Shown one piece after another: positions 10,163 through 20,540 of a stretch of DNA of 38,429 nt. Source of the DNA: Haplomitrium mnioides (Eukaryota; Marchantiophyta; Haplomitriopsida; Calobryales); assembly GCA_049999725.1 (NCBI GenBank), contig JBNGIS010020610.1, positions 1-38,429 on the forward strand, given 5' to 3'. A program made the position numbers and the translations under genes. Under the pieces are notes generated by a model. It worked only from the letters and a program-made list of their open reading frames with translations, was not told the DNA's origin and made no database searches. Within the stretch, counting starts at the first letter, position 1; each line of letters begins with the position of its first letter.

Positions 10163-12403
10163 TGTCAATCGGGTGTTTTTGGGTTTTTTCAAATTTTTAT
10201 GTTTAACCTTGCCTAGCACAACCCTTTGAGCCTAGGACGGATCAACCTGGTGCACTAAGGAGGGAAAAGAGAATCAAATTAGTTTAAGGAATTGTCCGGA
10301 GTCTGAAAAAGCAGATTTGTTCAGTTTTCTCGTAGGACGGGCCCAATTTGGCGCAAGGAAGGAGCGACATTAGAGATGCGGCCCATGAAGAGATGGCGCA
10401 AAGAATTTGACTGGAGGCAGCGCCATGTGAGCCACCTTTCCCTTATCTTGCACATTTCTCCTTTGTTTTGTTTTCCTCGGTGTTGGATATTCCGTTCAAT
10501 TTTCCTATATTCTGTTCTCCTTTGTTATGGGGACTTTGTTCTCCTTTGCTATGGGGACTTTGTTCTATCATAATTGGGAGGTTGTGAGTGTCCCCATGTA
10601 AGTGGAGGTTCTAAAGGGTGCTGCTCCCTTCACCTTGTATGTAATAAGTTTTTGCAAAGTTTTATTTTATTTTAATTAATTAATTAATTAATGCATTTAT
10701 ATTCTATAGGTACATAGGCTCCACTTCCTCTTTCTTAGGGTCTATGTATAAACCCTGCTGGTAGGGATTACTCTAGTTTATTGTATATTATATATTATTT
10801 CAGTTTATAATTATTTTGTTATTAATTAATTATATTTATATTCTATATATTATTTTATTATATACATATTTTTACTTTATTATTTTCTATTTACTATATC
10901 ATTATATTATTTCATTTCAATTATATTATTATTTATTTTATTTGATTATTTTAATTATTAATTATTTTTGTTTTTCTTTCTTCCTCTTTTTCTCTTCTAT
11001 CCTTCTTTTCTCTCCTTCGCCTTCCCCTCTAACTCCTATTTTTCTTCCTCCTTTTGCCATGCCATCACTGCGCACAGCTAAATCGATCAGCTGGATCGAT
11101 TGAGCACGAGGGCAAGAAGGCGACGGGGATCGAGAGGAGACATAATTCGGAAGAGGCATGCGATCAGAGAAGCACTTCGAACAGAGGAGGCAATTCAATT
11201 TGAGAGGAGGTGGCAAATTCAATTCTTGGAGAAAGGGAGGACATGAATTTGAATCGCATGGAAGTTGGCGTACGACAAAAATTGATCGCAGGGGAAGAAG
11301 AATCGAGGGAGGCAATTAGATCGTGAGGAGGAGCAATTTGTTGATCGTGAGGAGAGATTTAGCTATAGAAGAATCGCAGCAGAAGGATCGAATGGAGAGG
11401 CTAGAGGGTGGAATCGAGGGCTGGCGGGTCGAAATTCCATGGGCAGAGGAATTGATCAAAGGGGGGAAAATCGAATGGACAAAGATCGTCAGGGAAGAAT
11501 GAATACGCTGGAGCAGGATGAATCGTGAGAGGAGATAGAGGGGAATCGAGCAGAATAGCGAGGAGGCACGATTGATAGGCCAAGGGAGGAATTCGCAGGC
11601 CTGGAAGAACGATCATAGGCTTGGGGGATTGATCGGCTAGGGGTCTGGGCGAGAAGAATTGATGGCTGGGAGGTGAGAAGTTCGTGGAATTGGAAGAAAT
11701 TCAGAAGCCAGAGGTTATAAGAAATTGGGAAGGAGGCAGATGCATCGCGAGAGCATGGCGACGCAGGAGGATCAGGCCAGGGATTGCAACATTTGAGAGG
11801 GGGCACGGGGCATATCGATCGTAGAGGGAGCATAATTGGTAGAAGAGGAGTAATTCGATAACGCCAGAGGAGATCACAACAATGAAGGAAAGAAATCAAA
11901 CGCAGAAGAATTTGGGATTTGCTCGAGAAGTCGCCAGAGGAGGAGATCACCAGAGATCGTTGCAGGTAGGGAGTTGAATTCGAGTAGGGGGAGGAGTTGT
12001 ATCACAAGATTCGATCATGGAGGAGTGAATCTCGCAGGGCCATAGTTGGAGAGCAGCAACTCAGCGTCTGTTCGAATGTTGTACGCGCGATTGATGTAGA
12101 GTTTGTGCACATTGCCCTTGCATGCATAAGCTCTTAACGGTCCGATTCTTTCAAGCGGGGGTTTCTTCACTAATATCCCTTCCAACTCATACCTCGTGGT
12201 CTACTTATGACAGACGTAAGAACTGTGGATAGTTCTTTTCTCTCTACGAGGTGTTGTATTACGATTTGGATTTGCATGGGAAGCAACATGCTTGAAAGGA
12301 GATAGCACCAAGTTTGATTGTGCATGTGAAACCTCCCAATGGGCTTCAATTTGTCGGTTTCTAGTGCTTGGAGGAAGTTCTCTTCAACTATGAGAAGGGT
12401 CCA

Positions 12404-12960
12404 GTATGATGCATGAAGTAATATTGACGATAATAGCTACAGAAAGCCTTGTACAAATGTTGTCGGCTTTCGGTATAAGAGGTGGTATCGGCCCTATGAG
12501 CAAGAGCCTTAGAGGTGCTGGTGGTGGTGGGCACGGTACCTTCTCGACGAGAGATGGTGTATCTGGGGAACTTGGACTACTTTGCAAAAGTAAGTCTCGA
12601 TTGGAAAAGTCTTTCACGGAAGGAATGTGGCTCAACAAAGTGGTAGTGCTCCTCCTAGCGTGGAGGGTTCCTTGGCTACCATGAGCCCTTTCACCCAACA
12701 ATCGACGAGTCTCACGCCAGTTGGTCACCCTGCAAAGGCAGCGCCTATCGATGGGATCGAGCTAGATGCTGAGCTGCGCTTCGACCCAATTTATTCAGCA
12801 TATTACTACTCGCGCATTAACCTCAATCCAAGGCTTCTCACTCCACTGCTATCGCGGGAAAATTGGCGGCTGGCTCAAAGCTTGCAGTCGGGTCTCTCAT
12901 GGGGGGATTTCACGAGGATTAATCGAGCTGGGGGAGGGGACAAATCGCAGATGAGGGAGT
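12404..12960 (+). pseudogene. Captured Pumilio/NABP N-terminal fragment
   Basis: Inside the solo LTR. The frame from 12627 to 12962 reads QSGSAPPSVEGSLATM, then FDPIYSAYYYSRINLNPRL (about 12780-12835) and PLLSRENWRLAQSLQ. Plant Pumilio-type RNA-binding proteins (the NABP region upstream of the PUM repeats) have RSGSAPP-T/S-VEGS and YYYSxxNLNPRLPPPLLSxEDWR, so the match is specific. A second frame just upstream (12406-12684) contains IATES, MLSAFGIRGGIGPMSKSL and SGELGLL, which would fit the protein's extreme N-terminus, joined by a one-base shift near 12590-12620. The PUM repeats are absent; after 12900 the sequence returns to LTR-like purine-rich DNA. It is most likely an exon captured by the retrotransposon, not an expressed gene. 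Confidence 0.75.
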
Positions 12961-13642
12961 GAGCAGAATGTGAGTAGGTCGAGCAGGGGCTGCATGGAGG
13001 CTGGAAATCGAGCAGGGGAAATTTTGCTAGGGAGGAGAAATTCGCCAGGAGGAAAATTGCTCATAGGAGGATTGCGCCAAGGAGCTCACCAAAATCCCTA
13101 GAGGAGGGACATTCGAACAATCAGCAGGGGAAGGAGGTCAAATTCGAGAGGCTGCATGTGATAATTTGGAGGTGCACTCAGAGGGGAACTCGGAGGCATT
13201 CTTGTGCGGAAGTCGAAGGTGCACTCGGAGGAGTCTCTTTTCGGAAGTTGGAGGTTAATTCAGAGGCCTTTTTTGTTCGAAAATCGAGGGATTTGTCATT
13301 TTGGAGGTGTTCCATCTGAACTCAGAGGTTCAGTGCTCGGAGGTGAGTTTCAGATCTCGGATGTGGACACTCAGAAGTGCAGGTTTCAGAGTGTCCACAA
13401 GTGCAGGTTTCAGATATGCATCTCGGAGGTGTACCCCTCAAAGGTACTTGTAGGCCACAGGTCTCAATATGATGTTTTTAAACTTTGTGACATATTATTT
13501 GAGTGCATTGATTTCATTTGAAGGAAAAAGTTATATGGGTGTGTGAGTATTTGCGCTGTTCTTTCTTGTCGTAAGTTGGTGTTGTAGTTATTCTAGAATG
13601 GATAAAGAAGAGTTCGGGTCAATTTGGTGCAAAGCTCTTCCC

Positions 13643-13650
13643 ATAAAAGG
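13643..13650 (+). promoter_or_regulatory. TATA-like ATAAAAGG near solo LTR 3' end
   Basis: ATAAAAGG within GCAAAGCTCTTCCCATAAAAGG, about 80 bp before the LTR end. The same block is conserved in both LTRs of the large element (22301-22308 and 32583-32590), which argues for function. Confidence 0.4.
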
Positions 13651-13727
13651 TCCCGAAACACAAATCAACCCTTAAGTTGGTATAAATCGGTAGAAAAAGA
13701 GGTAACGGACCGACCTTAGGGTTGACA

Positions 13728-14985
13728 AAGAGCTCAATGTTTTGGTATTGATTTTTGGCATAATTGAAGCATCAAATTGCTCAAATTGACTACTTCATGA
13801 TGGCATGAACTTTGATGTAGAGCTTGAAGCCCTTAGCACACTTTAACTTTGATGTACATCTTTTACTCTTAGATTCTGATTCAGAGAATGAAATCGTAAG
13901 CGTACCTAGAGTTTGGTGTGGAAAACAGAGCCTTCAATGCATTTGGACTCAAATCTAGAAGTCTCAACCCTATGCGCGCATAGGCATTAATGCACAAGTT
14001 GAAACCTCATGCGCGTATGGATTCTGTTGTGAAACTTAAAACCTTTGCTGAGCATAGTCTTTGTTGACAAGTGCTCTAATATTGAACTTAGATTCCTATG
14101 TGCATATAGACTTTGATGTGGAAGTCAAAGCCTTCGACACGCACGGACTTTGATATAGAACTTTGAACCTTGTACATACACCGCTCAAAAACTCTCTTGG
14201 GGAACTTGAAGCCTTTTTCTTTGGAGACTCTTGTCCAAAACTTGGAGCTTGCTGCTTGTTTGGACTCTGATGTAAATCTCTAAGCCCACCAACCTTTTTG
14301 AATTTGAGCTATGACTCCATTGCATATATGAATCTCTAAGTTGTAAGGGATTTTGAACTGTTGAAACCTTCTAGAACAGGACCACTTTACATTTTGAGTG
14401 CATAGGCTTTGAACTACAAAGGAAAGCTTCTTACTTGAACTTCAAAATAGAGCTATGAAATCCATGTAAGATTTGATTTTGTTAGTCTTTGTGTCTTAGG
14501 AATTCAAATTGATTCCCTTGACTTTTGGTCTACTTGGGGTTTTCCTCAAACTTTCTAATTATTTTTCAAAAAATAAAATTTTAATAGCATCATCTCTATG
14601 CGTGCATAAAGTTTGTGCAACCAAATTTATTTTAAAATAAATTATTCTGACATATGTTTCGATTTTTGAGCTTCAAAATGTAGTCAATGAAAAATGCAAG
14701 TTTTTGTGAAAACAAACCATAATTTTTATACTTTTTGTCGATTTCAAGATTTCCAATATTTTATAAAAACTAATAATATCATTCACTTTTGCATAATGAA
14801 AAGCTTCTTGCTTTATCAAGCTTGTTTAAAAGGCGAAAAATAAAGCACAAAAGCTCACGTAGTTTTTGTTTTTGAAAAATAGCCTCATTTTCTCTATTTT
14901 TTTAGCTCAAAAATGACTTTTTTTTCGAAAAAGAAAAGTTCTTGTTTTGAGTAGCCTATTTGTGGTTCAAAATCATGACTGTTTA
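13728..14985 (+). repeat. Non-coding tail of copy B, second segment
   Basis: Begins with the right AAGAG duplication (13728-13732) and continues the tail interrupted at 10162. It aligns by eye with copy A 1050-2479 and includes the cleanest palindrome of the window, CCTATGCGCGCATAGG at 13969-13984, plus relatives near 14005-14020, 14094-14109 and 14594-14609. It ends with GAGTAGCCTATTTGTGGTTCAAAATC; the satellite begins a few bases later. No gene is visible. Confidence 0.65.
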
Positions 14986-16616
14986 TGTTGGTGTGATAGG
15001 TACACCATTGCATGTAAGCTTTGTATAATAATTATTTCTCTTTGAGTTGAACAACATAGTGAATTGCTTGTAAATTCTTCACTCAATGCTATATAGGATA
15101 TGATTTCATGTGAGGTACTCCAACCCTCTACAAAATAGAAAGAAGAGGTTTGTGTGATAGGTACATCACCGGACAAAATCTTAGCGTCAAAATAATTCCT
15201 TCTTGAATTTAACAACATAGTGAATCATTTGTTGTTTCTTCACTCCATACTATTTGCAATATTGTTCCATATAAGGCCTTCCAACCCTCTATAAAGTAGA
15301 TGGAATAGGTTGATATGATATGAACACCACCACACAAAAGCTTAGTGTCACAATAGTTCCTCTTTGAGTTTGACAACATAGTAAATCATTTGTTGTTTCT
15401 TCACTCAATACTATTTGGGATATTGTTTCATAAAAGGCCTTCCAACCCTCCATAAAGTGGATAGAATAGGTCGGTATGATAGGAACACCACCTTACATAA
15501 GCTTAGTGTTATAAGAATTCTTCATTGAGTTTAACAACATAGTGAACCATTTGTTATTTCTTCACTCAATACTATTTGGGATATGATTTCATAAGAGGCC
15601 CTCAACCTTGCACAAAGTAGAAAGAATAGATTGGTGTGATAGATACAACACCACACATAAGCTTAATGTAATAAGTATTCTTGTTTGAGTTTAACAACAT
15701 AGTGAATCATTTTATGTTTCTTTACTCAATACTATTTTGGATATGATTTCATGTGAGGCCTTCCAACCCTGCACAAAGTAGAAAGAAAAGGTTGGTGTAT
15801 TATTAGATTGGTGTGATAATACACCATTGCATATAAGCTTAGTGTCATAAGAATTCCTCGTTGAGTTCAACAACGTAGTGAATCATTTGTTATTTCTTCA
15901 CTCAATACTATTTGGGGCATGATTTCATCTGAGGCCTTCGAATATTGCACAAAGTAGAATGAATAGATTGGTGTGATATGTACACCAACGTACATAATCT
16001 TAGTGTAATAGGAATTCATGTTCTACTTTAACAATATAGTGAATCGTTTAATATTTCTTCACTCAATACTATTTAGGATATGATTCCATCTAAGGTCTTC
16101 CAACCCTACACAAAGTAACAAGAATAGGTTGGTGTGATAGATACACCACTATACAACTGTTAGTGTCATAAGAATTTCTCCTTGAGTTTAACAACATAGT
16201 GAACAATTTGTTATTTCTTTACTTAATACTATTGGGACAAGATTTCATGTGAGGCATTTGAACCATACACAAAATAGAAAAAATAGGTTGGTGAGACACA
16301 TACACCAACATTGATAAATTGAGTGCAATAAGCATTCCTCTTTGAGTTTAACATAGTGAATCATTTGTAATTCCTTCACACAATACTATTTCGGATATGA
16401 TTCCATTTGAGGTCTTCTAACCTTCAAAAAGTTAAAAAGAGTTGGTTGGTGTGATAAGCACACCACCACACATCGCTTAGTGTTATAAGAGTGCATTATT
16501 GAGTCAACAACATAGTGGCTCATTTTTTTATTTCTTCACTCAAAACTATTTTGAGTTTAATTCCATGTAAGGCCTTCTAACCCTGCACAAAGTAGAAAGA
16601 ATAGGTTGATGTGATA
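14986..16616 (+). repeat. ~160-bp satellite array, segment 1
   Basis: About ten degenerate tandem monomers. Successive CTTAGTGT landmarks lie at about 15341, 15502, 15662, 15838, 15999 and 16159, giving 160-161 bp (one 176-bp unit has a 16-bp duplication near 15800). Typical blocks in order are CTTAGTGTCATAAGAATTCC, TTGAGTTTAACAACATAGTG, TTATTTCTTCACTCAATACT, TTTGGGATATGATTCCATG, CTTCCAACCCTGCACAAAGT and GGTTGGTGTGATAGGTACAC. No coding frame. The 160-bp size is in the range typical of centromeric or heterochromatic plant satellites, but location is unknown. Confidence 0.9.
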
Positions 16617-17078
16617 TGTAAAAGAACTCAAAGTCAAACTCCAAATGAGTAATAACTCACAGTGAACTCTAATAGAGTTCTTCAACTCAAGGCCCAAGCC
16701 AAAACCAAGAGTATAAGCAAAAGCCAAGCAACCAAAGAACCCAAGTAATTTGAGAGGAACTCAAAAATGAGGAGTGGGGCTATGAAGCCCTTCTATTTAT
16801 ACAAGAGAAGAAGGTGTCATCCCCCTTCTTTAACTTACAAGTCACTTTCAATTTCAAACCTAAAAAGTGATCCTATCTTACTTCTCTAAAGTAACTTTGA
16901 AGGCAAGTAATCTTATCTCACTTCAACCTTAAAAGTAACCTTATACTACTTCACTTAAAGCAACTTCAAAAGCAAGTAACCTTAAAATGATTTCAACCCT
17001 AAATGTGACTTTCTATCACTTCTTTCACTCCTTTCTATTTTCTTATAAATATTACAACATCATGCTTGTACTATTACA
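16617..17078 (-). mobile_element. Solo LTR of the chromovirus family in the satellite
   Basis: Runs TGTAAAAGAACTC to GCTTGTACTATTACA on the plus strand, the reverse complement of the LTR at 4742-5086. A TATA box is at about 16794-16801 read in reverse. It carries about three copies of a ~60-bp internal repeat (AAGCAAGTAACCTTA-type) where the other LTR has fewer, which partly explains its greater length. Flanks are GATA (left) and GACA (right), a probable 4-bp target duplication with one mismatch; removing the LTR and one flank restores a satellite monomer of normal length. No internal retrotransposon sequence remains. Confidence 0.85.
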
Positions 17079-18380
17079 GACATCTAAACCACCACACATA
17101 AGCTTAGTGTCAAAATAATTTCTCCTTGAGTGTTACAACATAGTAAATGATTTGTTATTTCTTCACTCAAGATAATTCGAGATATTTTTCCATGTAAGGT
17201 CTTCAAACCCTACATAAAGGAGAAGGAAAAAAGATGGTGTGATAGATACACCACCGCATATAAGCTTAGTGCCAATAGAACTCCTCTTTGAGTTCAACAA
17301 CATAGTGAATCAATACTTCTTCACTCAATACTATTTGGGATATGATTCTATATTAGGTCTTTTAACCTTATACAAAGTAGAAAGAATAGGTTGATGTCAT
17401 ATGTACACCTCCGCACACAAGCTTGCTATCATAAGAACTCCTTCTTAAGTTTAACAACATAGTGAGTCATTTTTTTATTTTGTCTTCCAGTAGTATTTGG
17501 GATATGGTTCTATGTAAGGACTTCTAACCCTCCACAAAGTAGAAAGAACACTTTAATATGATAGATACACCACTACACTTAAGCTTAGTGTGATAGGAAT
17601 TTCTCGTTTAGTTTAACAACATAGTTAATCATTTGTTGTTTCTTTACTCAATACTATTTGAGATATGATTCCATGTGAGGCCTTCCAACCCTACAAAAAT
17701 TAGAAAGAATAGGTTGTTGTTTTAGGTATACCACCATATGCAAGCTTAGTGTAATAAGAATTCCTCTTTGAGTTTAACAACAAAGTGAATCATTTGTAAT
17801 TTCTTCACTCAATACTATTTGGGATATGATTTCATGTGAGGCATTCCATTCATACACAAAGTAAAAAGAATAGGTTGGTGAAATAGTTGTAGCACCACAC
17901 ATAAGCTTAGTGTTATAAGAATTCCTCCATGAGTTTAACAACATAATAAATCATTTGTTATTTCTTCACTCAATACTATTTGGAATATGATTCTATTTGA
18001 GGTCCTCCAACCTTCAACAAGGTAGATAAGATAGGTTGGTGTAATAGTTGCAGCACCGCACATAAGCTTAGTGTTATAAGAATTACTCCATGAGTTTAAC
18101 AACATAATGAATCATTTGTTATTTCTTCACTCAATACTATTTGGAATATGATTCCATTTGAGGTCCTCCAACCTTCAACAAGGTAGAAAAGATAGGTTGG
18201 TGTGATAGATACACCACCCCACATAAGGTTAGTGTCATAAGAACTTCTCTTTGAGTTTAACAACATAGTGAATCGTTTGGTATTTCTTCACTCAAATACT
18301 ATTTGGGATATGAATTCATGCGAGGCTTTCCAACCCTGCACAAAATAGAAAGCATAGGTCTATGTGAGAGGTACACCAAC
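17079..18380 (+). repeat. ~160-bp satellite array, segment 2
   Basis: About eight monomers in the same phase and orientation as segment 1. Two adjacent units (about 17885-18045 and 18046-18210) are nearly identical, including the unusual GTAGCACCACACATAAGC / GCAGCACCGCACATAAGC and CAACCTTCAACAAGGTAGA blocks, so they are a recent duplication. The last monomer is cut at 18380 by the large retrotransposon. Confidence 0.9.
18376..18380. repeat. Target-site duplication CCAAC (left)
   Basis: CCAAC directly before the LTR start; CCAAT follows the right LTR at 32669-32673. One mismatch is consistent with an old insertion. Confidence 0.75.
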
Positions 18381-19019
18381 TGTCGGCTGGGTGTTTTTGA
18401 GCTTTTTCTAAATTTTGTGATTATGGAGTTTCAAGTTTAGTATATTGTTTCAGTTTATATTATATTATATTATTATATTATATTATATTATTATTTTATT
18501 ATTATTATTATTCTATCCTTCCCCTCTCTTCCCTCTCTCTCCTCTTCCTTCTCTTCCTTTCCTTTTCCTTTTTTCCCATTTGATGTCACGAATCATGCAC
18601 TTCAATGGAGGAGCCCTGTGGAATCGAGAGGAGTTAGATGAAAAAGGAATTCAAGGAAGGTGGTGCATATGGACCCGCAAAAAATCAAGATGGAAGCAGG
18701 GCTGAGTGAGTGAGAAAGAGGGAGAGGAATCTCAGATGCCAAGGAAGAAATCGGGGCTGGGCAGGTCGCAGATGAGAGAGCGGGTGGAATGCAAGCGGAT
18801 CGATCTAGAAGTTGCTTGAAGGCCATAAACCCAGCAAGGACGCGAGTAGGGAAGGAGGAGACCCAAAAGGATTCGAAGAGGAGAGATCTGTCATAGCAGG
18901 GACGTCGCAGCAAGGAGAGGAATCGCGCAAAGGGGGTTGGAAGGAATTGAGATGGAGATAGGTGCACTGGAGATGTAGGCACAACAAACGTCGAAAACAG
19001 ACACTTCGAACGCAGCGAG

Positions 19020-20540
19020 TCTGAAAAACTTCAAAGACATGGCGACTCTAGAGGGGCCTTGGGAAATTTTGTAGACGTGGCGGCCTTGGAGGCGTCCGTA
19101 GGTTACAGCGGAAGGTACAACTCCGGAGTCGTCCAAGGGATACTTCAGAAGTTAGTCAACTTCGGAACCAGATGGGCGGTGGCGGTCCAACTTCCAGCTT
19201 GCGAGCGGCGGCAGACGGCACAACATCGTAGACGTAGAGGCATTGGAAAGTCCGTGGGGAAAATTTGAAGACATTGTAGACTTTGGGGAATCTAAGAGAG
19301 ACAGCGGAAACGTGGCAGCCTGGAAGGTGTCCGTGGGAAACATCAAAAGGTACACTTTGGGAGAGTCTGCGGGATATTTTGGGAGTTAGTCAACTTCGGA
19401 AAGTAAGGTCAACTATGGCGGTCCAACTTCCACCTTGCTGGCTGCGACGGATGGCGCAACATTGGAGACGTGGCAGCCAGGGAAGTGTCCATGGAGAGCT
19501 TCGAGGACATGGCAACTTCGGGGAATCCAGGAGAGACAACGGAAACGTGGCAGCTTGGGAGGTGTCAGTGGGAAACATCAAAAGGTACACTTCGGGGTAG
19601 TCTGCGGGATATTTTGAGAGTTGGTCAACTTTGGGTCTTTGAGTCAACTTCGGAAAGTCAGGTCAACTATGGCAAACCAACTTCCACCTTGCGAGTGACC
19701 GCAAACGGCATGACATCAGAGGTGTGGCAGCTAGGGAGGTGTTCATGCAGAACTTTGAGGACGTTGCGACTTTGGGGAATCCGGGGGAGACAGCGGAAAC
19801 GTGGCATCCTGGGAGGTGTCCGTAGGAAACATCGGAAGATACACTTTGGGGAGTCCACAGGATCTATCAGAGGGCAGTCAACTTCGAAATCAAGGGGGCA
19901 GCGATAGTCCAACTTCCACCTTACAGGCGGTGACGGACGGTGCGACATCGGAAACATGGCGGCCATGGAGCAATCCGTGGGAGGTAGCGGAAACGTGGCG
20001 CTTTGCAGGAGTTCGTGGAGAAGTTCGGAGATGTGGCGACTTCGAGGAATCCGTGGGAGACATCGGAGATGTGGCAGACTGTGAGGAGTCTGCGGGATCC
20101 ATCGGAGGGCAGTCAACTTCGGAATCAAGGAGGCAATGGTGGTCCAACTTCCACCTTGCGGGCGACGGTGGACGGCGCGACATCGGAAACGTGGCGGCCT
20201 TGGAGTAGTCCATGGGAGACAGCAGAAACGTGGCGCTTTGCGGGAGTTTGTGGAGAAATTAGAGACGATGCAACTTTGGGGAATCCGTGGGAGACATTGG
20301 AAACGTGGCAGACTGTGAGGAGTCCGCGGGATCCATCGGAGGGCAGTCAACTTCAGAATCAAGAGGGCAGCGGCGGTCCAACTTCCACCTTGCGAGCAGT
20401 GGCGGACGGCACGACATCGGAAATGTGGCGGCCTTGGAGCAGTCTGTGGGAGGTAGTGGAAATGTGGCACTTTGCAGGAGTCTGTGGGGAAGTTGGAGAC
20501 GTGGCAACGGGGAAGCAGCCCGAGGGAAATTGAGGAGCAG
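19020..20540 (+). repeat. Tandem repeat array in 5' LTR, 6 units
   Basis: GTCCAACTTCCACCTTGC-type landmarks at about 19185, 19421, 19676, 19907, 20142 and 20376 give unit lengths of roughly 236, 255, 231, 235 and 234 bp. Each unit contains one or more ACGTGGC heptamers (for example near 19074, 19312, 19470, 19995, 20190 and 20302) and GGGAATCCGTGGGAGAC-like blocks. The array forms a 313-codon minus-strand frame (19667-20608) of repetitive Pro/Arg/Ser-rich composition that I regard as fortuitous. Confidence 0.85.

Larger units (their letters stand above)
10163..13727 (+). mobile_element. 3.6-kb solo LTR related to the large gypsy element
   Basis: Starts TGTCAATCGGGTGTTTTTGGG and ends CCTTAGGGTTGACA, with a perfect 6-bp terminal inverted repeat (TGTCAA/TTGACA) and a perfect 5-bp target duplication. 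Three parts resemble the LTRs of the 18381-32668 element: the left edge, an inner block around 12920-12985 (TCGCAGATGAGRGAG), and the last ~180 bp including GGTCAATTTGGTGCAAAG and CCATAAAAGGTC. The middle differs: an AT-rich tract (about 10660-10975, with a TTAA run at 10671-10692), a pyrimidine tract to 11050, about 900 bp of strongly purine-rich sequence, then the Pumilio-like insert. No internal retrotransposon genes exist, so it is a recombined solo LTR of a sister family. Confidence 0.85.

Noticed and set aside
10816-11103. 95-codon frame with hydrophobic Tyr/Leu/Ile-rich sequence
   Set aside because: It translates an AT-rich low-complexity tract of the solo LTR and gives a false membrane-protein impression.
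14986-16616. Satellite considered as a CRISPR array or as telomeric repeat
   Set aside because: Whole ~160-bp monomers are tandem and divergent, with no short constant repeat and unique spacers, and no telomere-type hexamer or heptamer. Plant satellite is the simple explanation.
18445-18520. TTA/TATTA-rich microsatellite
   Set aside because: Real low-complexity sequence but simply a component of the LTR, mirrored at 28545-28590, so it is not reported separately.
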